Source: Niastella sp. (GTDB lineage: Bacteria > Bacteroidota > Bacteroidia > Chitinophagales > Chitinophagaceae). From it: 15,536 bases of DNA. The position numbers and the translations under genes are program-made. The stretch covers positions 1 to 15,536 of the forward strand of contig JAJKIL010000097.1 of the NCBI GenBank assembly GCA_021154515.1, given 5' to 3'. Positions within the stretch are counted from its first letter, which is position 1. Every line of letters begins with the position of its first letter. Shown piece by piece: positions 1 through 7,784 of this stretch. A model generated the notes under the pieces. The model ran no database searches. It was not told where the DNA came from and saw only the letters and a list, made by a program, of their open reading frames with translations.

Positions 1-46
1 TACTAATTTGTTCGTAAAATAGTTTAATTTAGTAAGAACCAAGTAT

Positions 47-190
47 ATGAAGAAAGTAAGTTATTCCGTATTAATTGTGTTATTAATTAGCCTGGTTATG
101 GCCGGTTGCAGTTCCGGTAATCGCATCGCAGGTGGCGGTTCGTCCAAAAAATGCGGTTGTGGTTTAAACAGGGGATTTGTAGGTTATTAA
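47..190 (+). CDS. Small predicted lipoprotein (47 aa), unknown function
   Basis: This is a 47-residue protein starting at ATG 47 and ending at TAA 188-190. The N-terminus is a lipoprotein signal: a basic start (MKK), a hydrophobic stretch at residues 8-18, and the lipobox LVMAGC with the modified cysteine at residue 21. The mature part is only about 27 residues, rich in Gly and Ser, with the pattern KKCGCG followed by FVGY at the C-terminus. Two cysteines so close together could form a disulfide or bind a metal, but nothing here proves that. Small lipoproteins ending this way are, from memory, found in other Bacteroidota; no function is known to me. The stop lies 12 bases before the next start, so the two genes are probably co-transcribed. 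The promoter is probably at or before the window edge. Confidence 0.7.
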   Translation: MKKVSYSVLIVLLISLVMAGCSSGNRIAGGGSSKKCGCGLNRGFVGY

Positions 191-202
191 AGCCGATGTG
201 AA

Positions 203-451
203 ATGAAAAACTCTAATCGCGATTTGCTCATTCTGGTAAAGGAAGCTTATACAAACCAGGAAGCCATGCAATATGAGCTTCAGCAATTGAATACGCTATT
301 AGGGGATTTTGAAACACTGGAAAGCTTTTGCCTGGCGCACGAAGTTTTCGATTTGCAGAAATATCGCATCCTTACAAAAAAGGCCCAATTACAAAAGATA
401 ATAGAAAAAGATACTTTAAAGCCTTTTGTATTTATCTGCAACAAAAATTAA
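203..451 (+). CDS. Hypothetical protein, 82 aa, mostly helical
   Basis: I do not recognise this protein. It has no signal peptide or membrane segment, so it is probably cytoplasmic. Residues 5-70 look strongly helical, with leucines at coiled-coil-like spacing (LQQLNTLL near residues 26-33) and many Lys, Glu and Gln; the end (KPFVFICNKN) is more strand-like. The ATG at 203 follows the lipoprotein stop by 12 bases, which suggests translational coupling. The gene ends at 451, about 20 bases before a strong hairpin terminator. Its composition resembles its neighbours, so I see no sign of transfer. It is probably a real gene because it is tightly packed between a plausible gene and a terminator, but its role cannot be inferred. 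Confidence 0.6.
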   Translation: MKNSNRDLLILVKEAYTNQEAMQYELQQLNTLLGDFETLESFCLAHEVFDLQKYRILTKKAQLQKIIEKDTLKPFVFICNKN

Positions 452-471
452 CTGGTTGTACTTATAATAAA

Positions 472-510
472 AAAGCGAGATAAAGGAAAACCCTTTATCT
501 CGCTTTGCTT
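472..510. terminator. Bidirectional intrinsic terminator between convergent genes
   Basis: A perfect 15-bp stem pairs 472-486 with 492-506 around a 5-base loop (AAAAC). On the + strand it is followed by GCTTTT; on the - strand it is followed by TTTTATTATAAG. It therefore can end both the 203-451 transcript and the aminotransferase transcript coming from the other side. Confidence 0.85.
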
Positions 511-520
511 TTATAGCTGC

Positions 521-1777
521 TTAACTTAATTTCTTTAAGGCATTTCTGAGCTGGTCTATCATTTCGCCAATCTCCTCTTTTTTGCAGGTACCCACGCTTA
601 AGCGGTACCAGGGAGATGAGTTGTCGGCCCCAAACGCATAAAAGGGAACCACGGCCAGTTTTGCTTCGTTCAACAAATAAGCGGTAACATCGCTTTGCTG
701 TGTCAGTTGATTGCCAGTGGCCGTTTTTTTGCCAACCAGGTCAATTTTTATAGTGAGGTATATGGCAGCCTGCGGGGCAATGGCGTCAACGGAAAAACCT
801 TCTTTTTTCAATTGCTGCAAACCATTGTAAATATCCCGCAAACGCACTTCTACTTCCCCTTTAAAATGCTTCAGATAATTATCAATCGCCTCTTTATTGT
901 ACATAAAGCGGGCAACAGCCTTTTGTTCGGCCATTGGCGCCCAGGAACCAATATGGCTCATGATCGCTTTCATTTTATCGAGAATAACCTGCGGACCAAA
1001 CGCCCAGCCCACGCGTACCCCGGTAGCGGCAAAACACTTACTGATGGCATCAATAAAGATCGTGTAGGGCTGCATGGCAGGTCTAAGCGATACGGGATTA
1101 TAGTGTTCAATATCTCCAAACGTAAGCTGCCAGTACATTTGATCGTACATCACATACAACTTCTTTTCATTATCACCCCGGCGGCTGTTTTCTTCCAGCA
1201 CCATATCGCAAATGGCTTCCAGGTCGTGTTTGGTAAAAGTGGTGCCGGTAGGGTTTTGCGGCGAACACAAAGCCAGTAAGGTAGCGCCCTTTAAATGGGG
1301 CTTTATATCTTTGGCAATGGGCATAAAGTTGTTTTCGGCCCGGGCTTCTACCACTACATGTTCTGCGCCTATAAAGTGCGTATAATGGTTATTGTTCCAG
1401 GAGGGAACTGCATAAATTACCTTATCTTCCTTATCGCAAATGGCGCGATACAGCGAATAGATAAGCGGCCGGCCGCCACAGGATACCAGTATTTCGGAAG
1501 CTTTATAGCTGAGCTGTTCCCGTTCTTTCAGGAAGTGAGCAATCGCCTCCCGCAGGTCGAGGTTACCCTCTGCGGCGGGATAATTGGTAAAATGTTCCCG
1601 GTAGGCCTTAATGATCTCTTCTTCCAGTTCTTTGGGAATAGGGAATATAGCAGGATCAAAATCACCGACAGTAAAGTTATAGATCCTTTCTCCCGCACGG
1701 ATCTTATCGCGTATTTCGCCGCCCAGTTTTACAATTTCCGACCCAATTAAAGTTTCTGCAAGATGGCTAAGTTTCAT
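521..1777 (-). CDS. Class I/II PLP-dependent aminotransferase
   Basis: This 418-residue cytoplasmic fold-type I enzyme should transfer an amino group between an amino acid and a 2-oxo acid using pyridoxal phosphate. All hallmark residues are visible: NPTG at 175-178, D212 (YDQMY, binds the pyridine nitrogen), Y215, the Schiff-base lysine K247 in DAISKCFA, R255 in TGVRVGW (phosphate), and R392 in WYRLSVGT (substrate carboxylate). The length is normal for the aspartate-aminotransferase superfamily. The start MKLSHLAETL fits a conserved N-terminus of this Bacteroidota subgroup. Amino-acid specificity cannot be read from sequence, so I give no symbol. It stands alone, diverges from the gene at 1964, and ends at the shared terminator near 490. 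The cytosines of GGRPLIYSLY (101-110) mark the cofactor-cup region rather than anything unusual. Confidence 0.9.
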   Translation of the reverse strand: MKLSHLAETLIGSEIVKLGGEIRDKIRAGERIYNFTVGDFDPAIFPIPKELEEEIIKAYREHFTNYPAAEGNLDLREAIAHFLKEREQLSYKASEILVSCGGRPLIYSLYRAICDKEDKVIYAVPSWNNNHYTHFIGAEHVVVEARAENNFMPIAKDIKPHLKGATLLALCSPQNPTGTTFTKHDLEAICDMVLEENSRRGDNEKKLYVMYDQMYWQLTFGDIEHYNPVSLRPAMQPYTIFIDAISKCFAATGVRVGWAFGPQVILDKMKAIMSHIGSWAPMAEQKAVARFMYNKEAIDNYLKHFKGEVEVRLRDIYNGLQQLKKEGFSVDAIAPQAAIYLTIKIDLVGKKTATGNQLTQQSDVTAYLLNEAKLAVVPFYAFGADNSSPWYRLSVGTCKKEEIGEMIDQLRNALKKLS

Positions 1778-1794
1778 CTGTAAATATTATAATG

Positions 1795-1802
1795 CAAAAA
1801 TA
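1795..1802 (-). promoter_or_regulatory. Candidate -7 element for the aminotransferase gene
   Basis: Read on the - strand this is TATTTTTG, matching the Bacteroidota TAnnTTTG box, 17 bases before the ATG at 1777. No TTTG-like -33 box at the usual 19-21 base spacing is clear, so support is partial. Confidence 0.35.
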
Positions 1803-1888
1803 GCCTATCGCTGCCAATTAGGGGATGTAAACAGGCTATCCACTCTATAACATCTAACTTTTCGCCTATGTTAACATGTATATCCCGT

Positions 1889-1896
1889 TACCTTTG
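1889..1896 (+). promoter_or_regulatory. Candidate -7 element upstream of the TlpA-like gene
   Basis: TACCTTTG matches TAnnTTTG and would give a 5' leader of about 60 bases. The -33 region is poor. A second imperfect candidate (TATTTTTC, 1941-1948, with TTTT 18 bases upstream) lies closer to the start codon. The 186-base gap 1778-1963 holds no other feature I can support. Confidence 0.35.
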
Positions 1897-1963
1897 CAAG
1901 GATTTAACAACTTAAGCGTTTTAATTTTCAATAATTCAGGTATTTTTCTGTTATTGCAATACT

Positions 1964-3403
1964 ATGAAAAGACTTTTATCGCTGGCTATCCTGTTGATAA
2001 GCTGTATGTTAACTGAGGCACAATCGGGTTATAACATTCCTATTACGTTAAAGCCTTATAAGAATACCTACGTTTATCTGGGTTATTATTATGGCAGGTT
2101 AAAAGCCCTGGCCGATTCCACCATGCTGGATGAGAATGGCAAAGGCGTATTTTCGGGAAAGGAACCGTTGCCAGGCGGTATTTACTTTATTGTTTCTCCC
2201 CATAAAGAGATCCTGTTCGAGCTGCTGATAGATAAACAACAACAGTTTTCCATCGCCGCCGACTCGGCCTCCCTGCCCAATAATGTTGTTTTTACGGGTT
2301 CGCAGGAAAACAACCTCTTCCATTTGTATACCCGGTTCACCAACCAGATAGGCAACGAGATCAATAAAACCAATACAGAATTAAAGGCGGCAAAGACCGC
2401 AAAAGATTCTACGAAGCTGAAAACCCGCTTAAAATGGTTGACCGATAAAATGCAATTGTACCGTGATAGCATGGTGGCTAAAAATTCCAATTCATTTTTA
2501 TCGGCTCTGTTTCAGGCAATGAAAGAACCGGTGATACCACCAGGGGCCAAACATCCGGGCGGAAAATATGACTCGCTCTTCGCATATAAATATTTTAAAT
2601 CACATTACTGGGATGGTGTTTCCTTCGATGACGGAAGACTGGTACGAACTCCCTTCTTTGAAGCAAAGCTGGAAAAATATTATAAAGAACTGGTAGTGCC
2701 GAACCCCGATTCAATAATCGCGGAAGTAGACCACATGTTACTGTATTCAAGAAGCAGCACCGAGATGTTTAAATTCCTGATGGTGCATTTTGTACAGAAA
2801 TACATAAATCCTGAATACATGGGTCAGGACGCCGTATTTGTTCACCTGTTTGAAAAATACATCAATACCGGCCAGGCCGACTTCTTTACCCAACAGTATA
2901 AAGATTATACCTTCAAAAGGGCTTACAGCATGATGGCTAACCTGATTGGGCAACCGGCCGCGCCACTTGACCTGGTTGATACGCTCGACAAACCGGCCCC
3001 CCTGCATAATTTAAAAAGCAATTTTGTAGTGATCTGTTTCTGGGATCCTACCTGCAGCCATTGTAAAGAAACCGTACCCAAAGTTGATTCGATCTATAAA
3101 GCCAAATGGAAAAATGAAGGAGTTGCTTTATACGGCGTAATGGTAGATGGTGGCAAAGAGAACTGGAAAAAATTCATCAACGATAATAAGCTCACCGGCT
3201 GGACGCATGCGTATCAGTTACCTTCCCAGCAAAAAGAAGAGGAAGCGGCAAACAAACCTAATTATCGTCAGCTTTATGATGTGTACCAAACGCCTATTTT
3301 ATATTTGCTCGATAAAGACAAAAACATCATAGCCAAAAAGCTCAGCTACCAGCAACTGGATGAGGTGATTGATCTTAAACTAAAAACTAAAAAATCTAAC
3401 TAG
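1964..3403 (+). CDS. TlpA/thioredoxin-like exported protein, C-terminal redoxin domain
   Basis: This 479-residue envelope protein has a thioredoxin fold at its C-terminus (about 330-475). The redox motif is C364-S-H-C367 within FWDPTCSHC, and the cis-proline is P444 in YQTPILYLLD. The first ~115 residues after the signal look like the beta-rich DUF4369-type domain often fused to such redoxins, followed by a helical linker (120-325). The signal peptide is residues 1-19 with cleavage before Q20; a lipobox-like LISC at 11-14 means lipidation on C14 is an alternative. The likely role is thiol-disulfide exchange on periplasmic proteins, probably as a reductase, but the partner is unknown. The stop is 4 bases before the start of the SurA-like gene, so the two form an operon of exported folding factors. 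Confidence 0.85.
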   Translation: MKRLLSLAILLISCMLTEAQSGYNIPITLKPYKNTYVYLGYYYGRLKALADSTMLDENGKGVFSGKEPLPGGIYFIVSPHKEILFELLIDKQQQFSIAADSASLPNNVVFTGSQENNLFHLYTRFTNQIGNEINKTNTELKAAKTAKDSTKLKTRLKWLTDKMQLYRDSMVAKNSNSFLSALFQAMKEPVIPPGAKHPGGKYDSLFAYKYFKSHYWDGVSFDDGRLVRTPFFEAKLEKYYKELVVPNPDSIIAEVDHMLLYSRSSTEMFKFLMVHFVQKYINPEYMGQDAVFVHLFEKYINTGQADFFTQQYKDYTFKRAYSMMANLIGQPAAPLDLVDTLDKPAPLHNLKSNFVVICFWDPTCSHCKETVPKVDSIYKAKWKNEGVALYGVMVDGGKENWKKFINDNKLTGWTHAYQLPSQQKEEEAANKPNYRQLYDVYQTPILYLLDKDKNIIAKKLSYQQLDEVIDLKLKTKKSN

Positions 3404-3407
3404 CATT

Positions 3408-5354
3408 ATGACTGTTATCAGTAAAGCGGCTGTTGCTACATTATTGATCTTCATGACTGCGGCTGCAAACGCTCAGGTATTGTTTACCTACGGCGGCAAA
3501 GCGGTTACAAAGAATGAATTTCTAAAGGCCTACAACAAGAATAATTCGGACACCAAGCCAACCGATCAGTCGTACCACGATTACCTGGAACTGTACATTC
3601 GCTTCAAGCTGAAAGTACAGGCAGCGCTTGATAAAAAAATGGATACCCTGTCTAACCAGCAGGCAGAAGTGAGCAGCTTTCGAAACCAGATACTGGATGG
3701 CTATGTACGCGACGAGGGCAGTATCAATGACCTTACTACCGAAGCCATTGTTCGCAGCAAAAAAGACATCCATGTTGCCCACATCTTTGTGGCTGCCGGA
3801 AAAAATGCAACGCTTGATGATATAAAGAAAGCGCAGGATAAGATCAATGCCGCTTATAGCGAATTGCAGAAAGGCCAGGATTTTGGAAAAGTAGCCACAC
3901 AGTATTCTGAAGATGCTACCGTTTCAGAAAATAAAGGCGATATCGGGTACATAACCTCGTTGGTGTTACCATACGAACTGGAAAACGCAGTGTACAGCAC
4001 CCCGGTTAATAAATACACAGCAGCTATTCGCAGTAAAGCAGGGTTTCACATTTTCAAAAACCTGGGCGAAAGAGAAGGCCAGGGCAGAATGAAAGTGGCG
4101 CAAATATTACTGGCATTTCCGCCCGACGCCACCGAAGCGCAAAAAGAAACGATCAAAAAAAGAGCCGATTCCATTTATAACGTATTGACTAGTGGCAGCG
4201 ATTTTAAAGTACTGGTAACCAGGTTCAGCAACGATAACATCTCCTGGCAGGCAGGGGGTGAAATGATGGAGTTTGGCGTTGGACAATACGAACTGCCATT
4301 TGAAAATGCCGCATTTGCCCTTAAAAAAGATGGCGAGATCAGCAAGCCGGTATTAAGCAGTTTTGGCTATCACATTATAAAAAGGCTGGCGTACAAACCT
4401 GCCACCGGCGATACTGCCAATAACCAGTTGCGCGACGAAATGAAGCAACGAATAGTGGCAACCGACCGGCTGGAAGTATCACAAAAAATGTTGCTGAAAA
4501 AAGTATTTCAGGTAACCGGGTTTAAAAAGAATAATGTAAACGAGCAACACCTGTTTGTAATAGCCGATAGTGTTTTAGATAATAAACGCATACCCGTTTT
4601 TGCAGATGTTACCCTTAAAACACCGTTATTCTCCTTCACTAAAAAAACAGTTACCGTAAAAGATTTTCAGGCTTACCTGGAAACGTTACGTAACTATGAA
4701 AATATGAAGGCTGGTAAAACCAGGGCGCAAATGTTACAGGAGTTTACTGAAGTAAGCGCTTTCGATTACTACCGCCAACACCTGGAAGAATTCAATAAAG
4801 ACTTTAAGGATCAGTTGAACGAGTTTAAAGAAGGAAACCTGTTGTTCGAAATTATGCAACGCAACATCTGGGATCCTGCTTCCATTGATTCTGCCGGGTT
4901 GCGCAACTACTACAATGCCCATAAAGACAAATACTGGTGGGAAAGCAGCGCCGATGCAATTATTCTTACTGCCACCAACCAGGAGGCATCGGAAGAGTAT
5001 AGAACAAAAATTAAAGACAACTATAAGGACTGGCAAAAGTATATCAATGCCAGCGCCGGTCACTTACAGGGCGATTCCGGCCGTTTTGAATTGAGCCAGA
5101 TACCTGTTGTAGAAAGAACCAATTTTACCGAAGGACTGGTTACTGCCAATGTGAGAAATGAAAATGATAATACGGTCGCATTTGCCTACATAATTAAATT
5201 ATACCCTAACCGCGAAATGCGTGGGTTTAACGATGCCCGTGGTTTTGTGATCAACGATTACCAGGTATTCCTCGAAGAAAAATGGATAGCAGACTTAAAG
5301 AAGAAATATCCGGTTAAAATAAATGAAGCAGAACTGAAAAAACTGCCAAAATAA
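3408..5354 (+). CDS. SurA/PpiD-like peptidyl-prolyl isomerase with two parvulin domains
   Basis: This 648-residue periplasmic protein should act as a chaperone and cis-trans prolyl isomerase for envelope proteins. The signal peptide ends at A22 (AAANA before Q23). Residues 24-115 form a helical SurA-like N-domain. Parvulin domain 1 spans about 119-219 (VAHIFV at 123-128, GDIGYI at 178-182, AGFHIFK at 211-217). Parvulin domain 2 spans about 227-327 (VAQILL at 230-235, GGEMMEFG at 283-290, FGYHIIK at 319-325). The C-terminal half (380-640) is a chaperone-like region without a catalytic motif I can name. ATG 3408 lies 4 bases after the preceding stop, implying translational coupling. The operon ends at the terminator near 5410. 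In other bacteria SurA helps outer-membrane barrels fold; by analogy the barrel encoded next could be a client, which is inference. Confidence 0.88.
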   Translation: MTVISKAAVATLLIFMTAAANAQVLFTYGGKAVTKNEFLKAYNKNNSDTKPTDQSYHDYLELYIRFKLKVQAALDKKMDTLSNQQAEVSSFRNQILDGYVRDEGSINDLTTEAIVRSKKDIHVAHIFVAAGKNATLDDIKKAQDKINAAYSELQKGQDFGKVATQYSEDATVSENKGDIGYITSLVLPYELENAVYSTPVNKYTAAIRSKAGFHIFKNLGEREGQGRMKVAQILLAFPPDATEAQKETIKKRADSIYNVLTSGSDFKVLVTRFSNDNISWQAGGEMMEFGVGQYELPFENAAFALKKDGEISKPVLSSFGYHIIKRLAYKPATGDTANNQLRDEMKQRIVATDRLEVSQKMLLKKVFQVTGFKKNNVNEQHLFVIADSVLDNKRIPVFADVTLKTPLFSFTKKTVTVKDFQAYLETLRNYENMKAGKTRAQMLQEFTEVSAFDYYRQHLEEFNKDFKDQLNEFKEGNLLFEIMQRNIWDPASIDSAGLRNYYNAHKDKYWWESSADAIILTATNQEASEEYRTKIKDNYKDWQKYINASAGHLQGDSGRFELSQIPVVERTNFTEGLVTANVRNENDNTVAFAYIIKLYPNREMRGFNDARGFVINDYQVFLEEKWIADLKKKYPVKINEAELKKLPK

Positions 5355-5395
5355 CCAGGGAACATCCATACTACATTATTCAATTGAATACACGT

Positions 5396-5426
5396 AAAAT
5401 GCTACTTGAAAAAGTAGCATTTTTTT
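5396..5426 (+). terminator. Intrinsic terminator after the SurA-like gene
   Basis: A 12-bp stem pairs 5396-5407 with 5412-5423 around a GAAA tetraloop, running into a T-tract (5420-5426). It ends the 1964-5354 operon. The remaining bases to 5514 show no clear TAnnTTTG promoter for the next gene. Confidence 0.85.
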
Positions 5427-5514
5427 ATATATGATCCCGGATAAAATTAAACCTCGAACAACAAAAAAGGTCATAGGAGAACTTTTTCATAACACCCTGT
5501 AAAAAACAACTCTT

Positions 5515-6210
5515 ATGATCGCGAAAAGATTGGTTTATTTATTCGTTTTAGGTACTATTAGTGTAACTTCTTTTGCACAGGAAAGCGCCGCCTGGTTAAA
5601 AGGCGGGGTAAACTTTGCCAATGTATCTTATGATAGTAAAGGAGAAGTAGATAATGCCAACCTGCTAACGTCCTTTCATGTCGGTATAATGGGAGATATT
5701 AGTATTACCAAAGTGCTGGCCATTCAACCAGGTTTATTATTTACCGGTAAAGGATCCCGGCTTCAAAGTGGTAGTCCCGGCGACGTTAATTATTACAAGG
5801 CAACCACCAACCCATTGTATGTTGAGTTACCTGTAAATGCTGTAATTAAACTTCCCCTTGATAAGGAATCAAATTTCTATTTCGGAGCAGGCCCCTACAT
5901 AGCCATGGGTGTTGGTGGTAAACGTAAAATTGAAGGAAAGACCCTTGGTCTGGCATATAGCAACAATGAAAAAATAGAATTCAGCAATGATGACCCTACT
6001 ACATTTAAAACTGAAGAGGGCGCTGGTTTAGGCGTAATGCGAAGATTCGATTACGGGTTAAATGGCACTGCAGGATTCCAGTTAAAAGATTTTTTGATAG
6101 GTCTCAATTATGGCTATGGGTTAGCCAAATTGCAGTCGGGCACAAACAGTTCAGATGATAATCAGAACAAGCACCGGGTCCTAAGCATTTCAATAGGCTT
6201 TAAGTTATAA
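5515..6210 (+). CDS. PorT-type outer-membrane beta-barrel protein
   Basis: This 231-residue protein has a signal peptide (residues 1-21, TSFAQ at the cleavage site) and a mature part made of alternating amphipathic strands: LKGGVNFANVSY, FHVGIMGDISI, LAIQPGLLFTGKG, YVELPVNAVIKL, FYFGAGPYIAMGVGG, LIGLNYGYGLAKL and the final LSISIGFKL. This is the pattern of the small PorT/OMP_b-brl_2 barrels common in Bacteroidota, probably 8 strands in the outer membrane. The ELPV motif after the long third loop is typical of the family. The ligand is unknown. Do not equate it with the gliding/secretion protein PorT itself; the family name is broad. It is monocistronic, and its terminator lies inside the opposing gene (see 6255-6290). 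Confidence 0.85.
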   Translation: MIAKRLVYLFVLGTISVTSFAQESAAWLKGGVNFANVSYDSKGEVDNANLLTSFHVGIMGDISITKVLAIQPGLLFTGKGSRLQSGSPGDVNYYKATTNPLYVELPVNAVIKLPLDKESNFYFGAGPYIAMGVGGKRKIEGKTLGLAYSNNEKIEFSNDDPTTFKTEEGAGLGVMRRFDYGLNGTAGFQLKDFLIGLNYGYGLAKLQSGTNSSDDNQNKHRVLSISIGFKL

Positions 6211-6234
6211 GAGCGCTTACAACTCCCAAACTTT

Positions 6235-7782
6235 TTATTGGATCTCATATATGTAAACTGTTTCTTGAACAAGAAACAGTTTTTTCTTTTTAAGCAGAAA
6301 AGGATATTCAGAAAGGTCCCTTTTTGAAACCAGGTAACGGATATTGAACTTTTTCAGCGACTGGTATTGTTTATCGGTCCAGGTACTAAAATTGCGGCAA
6401 TGGAAATAATAACAAAGCTGGGTGGCTTCAACCATGGCAGTAGGATAAACCGCAATAGATTGATCCTTCAAAAACGACAATTGCGGTAACTGCTGATAAA
6501 AGCTTTTTTGGTATTGGTAATCGCCTGATGCCTGGGTTAATTTACGATACCCAATTGTAAGAAAAGGATATACGCTTAAAAGCAGTAAAAGAACAAATAC
6601 AGGCGTAAACAGCTTTTTGTTTACCAGGTTCCAGGCCCGTTGCGCCGCAAAGAAAAGCAACAGATGAAACAGAATAATGCAGGTTAAAATGTAGCGGTCA
6701 AGAATAAATAAGGGCAGGTATAGCAATGGATAACAAACAAAGAACCAGGCTATTTTATGAATGCTGCGATCATAATTTTCCTTGACCGGCTTTTTACGGT
6801 TAATAGCTAATACCAATAATGAAAATAATAATATTAACCATTTGGCGCCGGTGCCATCCAGGTTCTTTATCAATTTCCTGACGGAGGCTTTTATCAGGTT
6901 TACCTGGTAGTTAAAGTTACGGGCATTACTAAAGGGCGACCAATCGTATTGATCCAGTAAATGAGCCGGGTTAATATGTGCGCTGTAAGCCTCATTAAAA
7001 GGCGGCGCATATAAACCTTCATCGGTAGGGAATCCCTTACCATAATCGGGGCTCACAAAATAATGATTGAACGGGCCTGCAGTAGTAATAACCGGCTTGC
7101 CTTCATGTAGGCTTATCGCCACTATCCAGCTGGAAGAAAGAAGAATAAAAAGCCCATATGCTTTTATTAAAAGGATAAGCTTTTTTGATTTGAACGACCG
7201 GTTTTTTACAAGCAGCAACAACAGCCAGCTACCCATAAACAGATGCATGGGCACAAAACTATACAGCTTGGCAAAGAAGGCGCACGCTGCAATAACACCC
7301 GCCCACCAGGGCATTTGTTTATCATATTCAAAACGTTGATCGGTTACCAGCAGCAGGAACCACAAACAAAAAACAGCTGCCATCAAATCGGGCGTAAGGG
7401 CCGACATGGCATAGAACAACAGCAATAGCAGCAGGTAGCAGTTAAATGTGTAGTAAAATACAGGCGTTGTAATATAACGCTGGGCCAGTTTGCACAAAAC
7501 GTACAAGCCCAGCCCTGCTACCAAAAAGTTTATTATATAACAGCATGGCAAAAAAGGTAACCCTGCCAGCTTGCAAAAACATAGTATCCAGCTATAGAGG
7601 GGCGACCAAAAACCATTAATAGCATGTTGCCAGTCGCCGGCCGCATATCTTTCAGCCAGGTTGATGTAACTCAGCGTATCATTATTCAAAAACTTATGAT
7701 ACGCAAACTGAAAGTATAAACCAACCGATGCCCCAATAAAAAACAGGCCAGCAAGCAATCTGTTAAAGCCTGTTTGTTGCAT
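6235..7782 (-). CDS. Polytopic membrane protein, GT-C / GT39-like glycosyltransferase
   Basis: This 515-residue inner-membrane protein has about ten hydrophobic segments (around 9-28, 62-98, 112-146, 158-192, 203-224, 313-327, 344-379, 391-410) and a soluble C-terminal tail (411-515). The first outer loop carries N34-D35 followed by SYINLAERYAAGDW and FWSPLYSW, the layout of GT-C enzymes that use polyprenyl-phosphate sugars, where this Asp is catalytic. TPD at 130-132 and LDRYI at 361-365 also fit. It may glycosylate a lipid, glycan or protein on the periplasmic face; donor and acceptor are unknown. The start is 2 bases after the metF stop, so it is translated from the metF mRNA. Its last 13 codons overlap the terminator of the facing gene. 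Confidence 0.7.
   Translation of the reverse strand: MQQTGFNRLLAGLFFIGASVGLYFQFAYHKFLNNDTLSYINLAERYAAGDWQHAINGFWSPLYSWILCFCKLAGLPFLPCCYIINFLVAGLGLYVLCKLAQRYITTPVFYYTFNCYLLLLLLFYAMSALTPDLMAAVFCLWFLLLVTDQRFEYDKQMPWWAGVIAACAFFAKLYSFVPMHLFMGSWLLLLLVKNRSFKSKKLILLIKAYGLFILLSSSWIVAISLHEGKPVITTAGPFNHYFVSPDYGKGFPTDEGLYAPPFNEAYSAHINPAHLLDQYDWSPFSNARNFNYQVNLIKASVRKLIKNLDGTGAKWLILLFSLLVLAINRKKPVKENYDRSIHKIAWFFVCYPLLYLPLFILDRYILTCIILFHLLLFFAAQRAWNLVNKKLFTPVFVLLLLLSVYPFLTIGYRKLTQASGDYQYQKSFYQQLPQLSFLKDQSIAVYPTAMVEATQLCYYFHCRNFSTWTDKQYQSLKKFNIRYLVSKRDLSEYPFLLKKKKLFLVQETVYIYEIQ
6255..6290 (+). terminator. Intrinsic terminator embedded in the opposing coding sequence
   Basis: A perfect 12-bp stem pairs 6255-6266 with 6271-6282 around GAAC, followed by a T-rich run to 6290. 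It sits 45 bases past the barrel stop codon yet lies wholly within codons 498-510 of the - strand gene. The T-run encodes the KKKK of that protein. There is no T-tract on the - strand side, so it should act only on the + transcript. Confidence 0.8.
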
Positions 7783-7784
7783 CG

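Noticed and set aside
695..1750. Long open frames on the + strand opposite the aminotransferase
   Set aside because: They lie antisense to a gene with every catalytic residue in place and show no family motifs.
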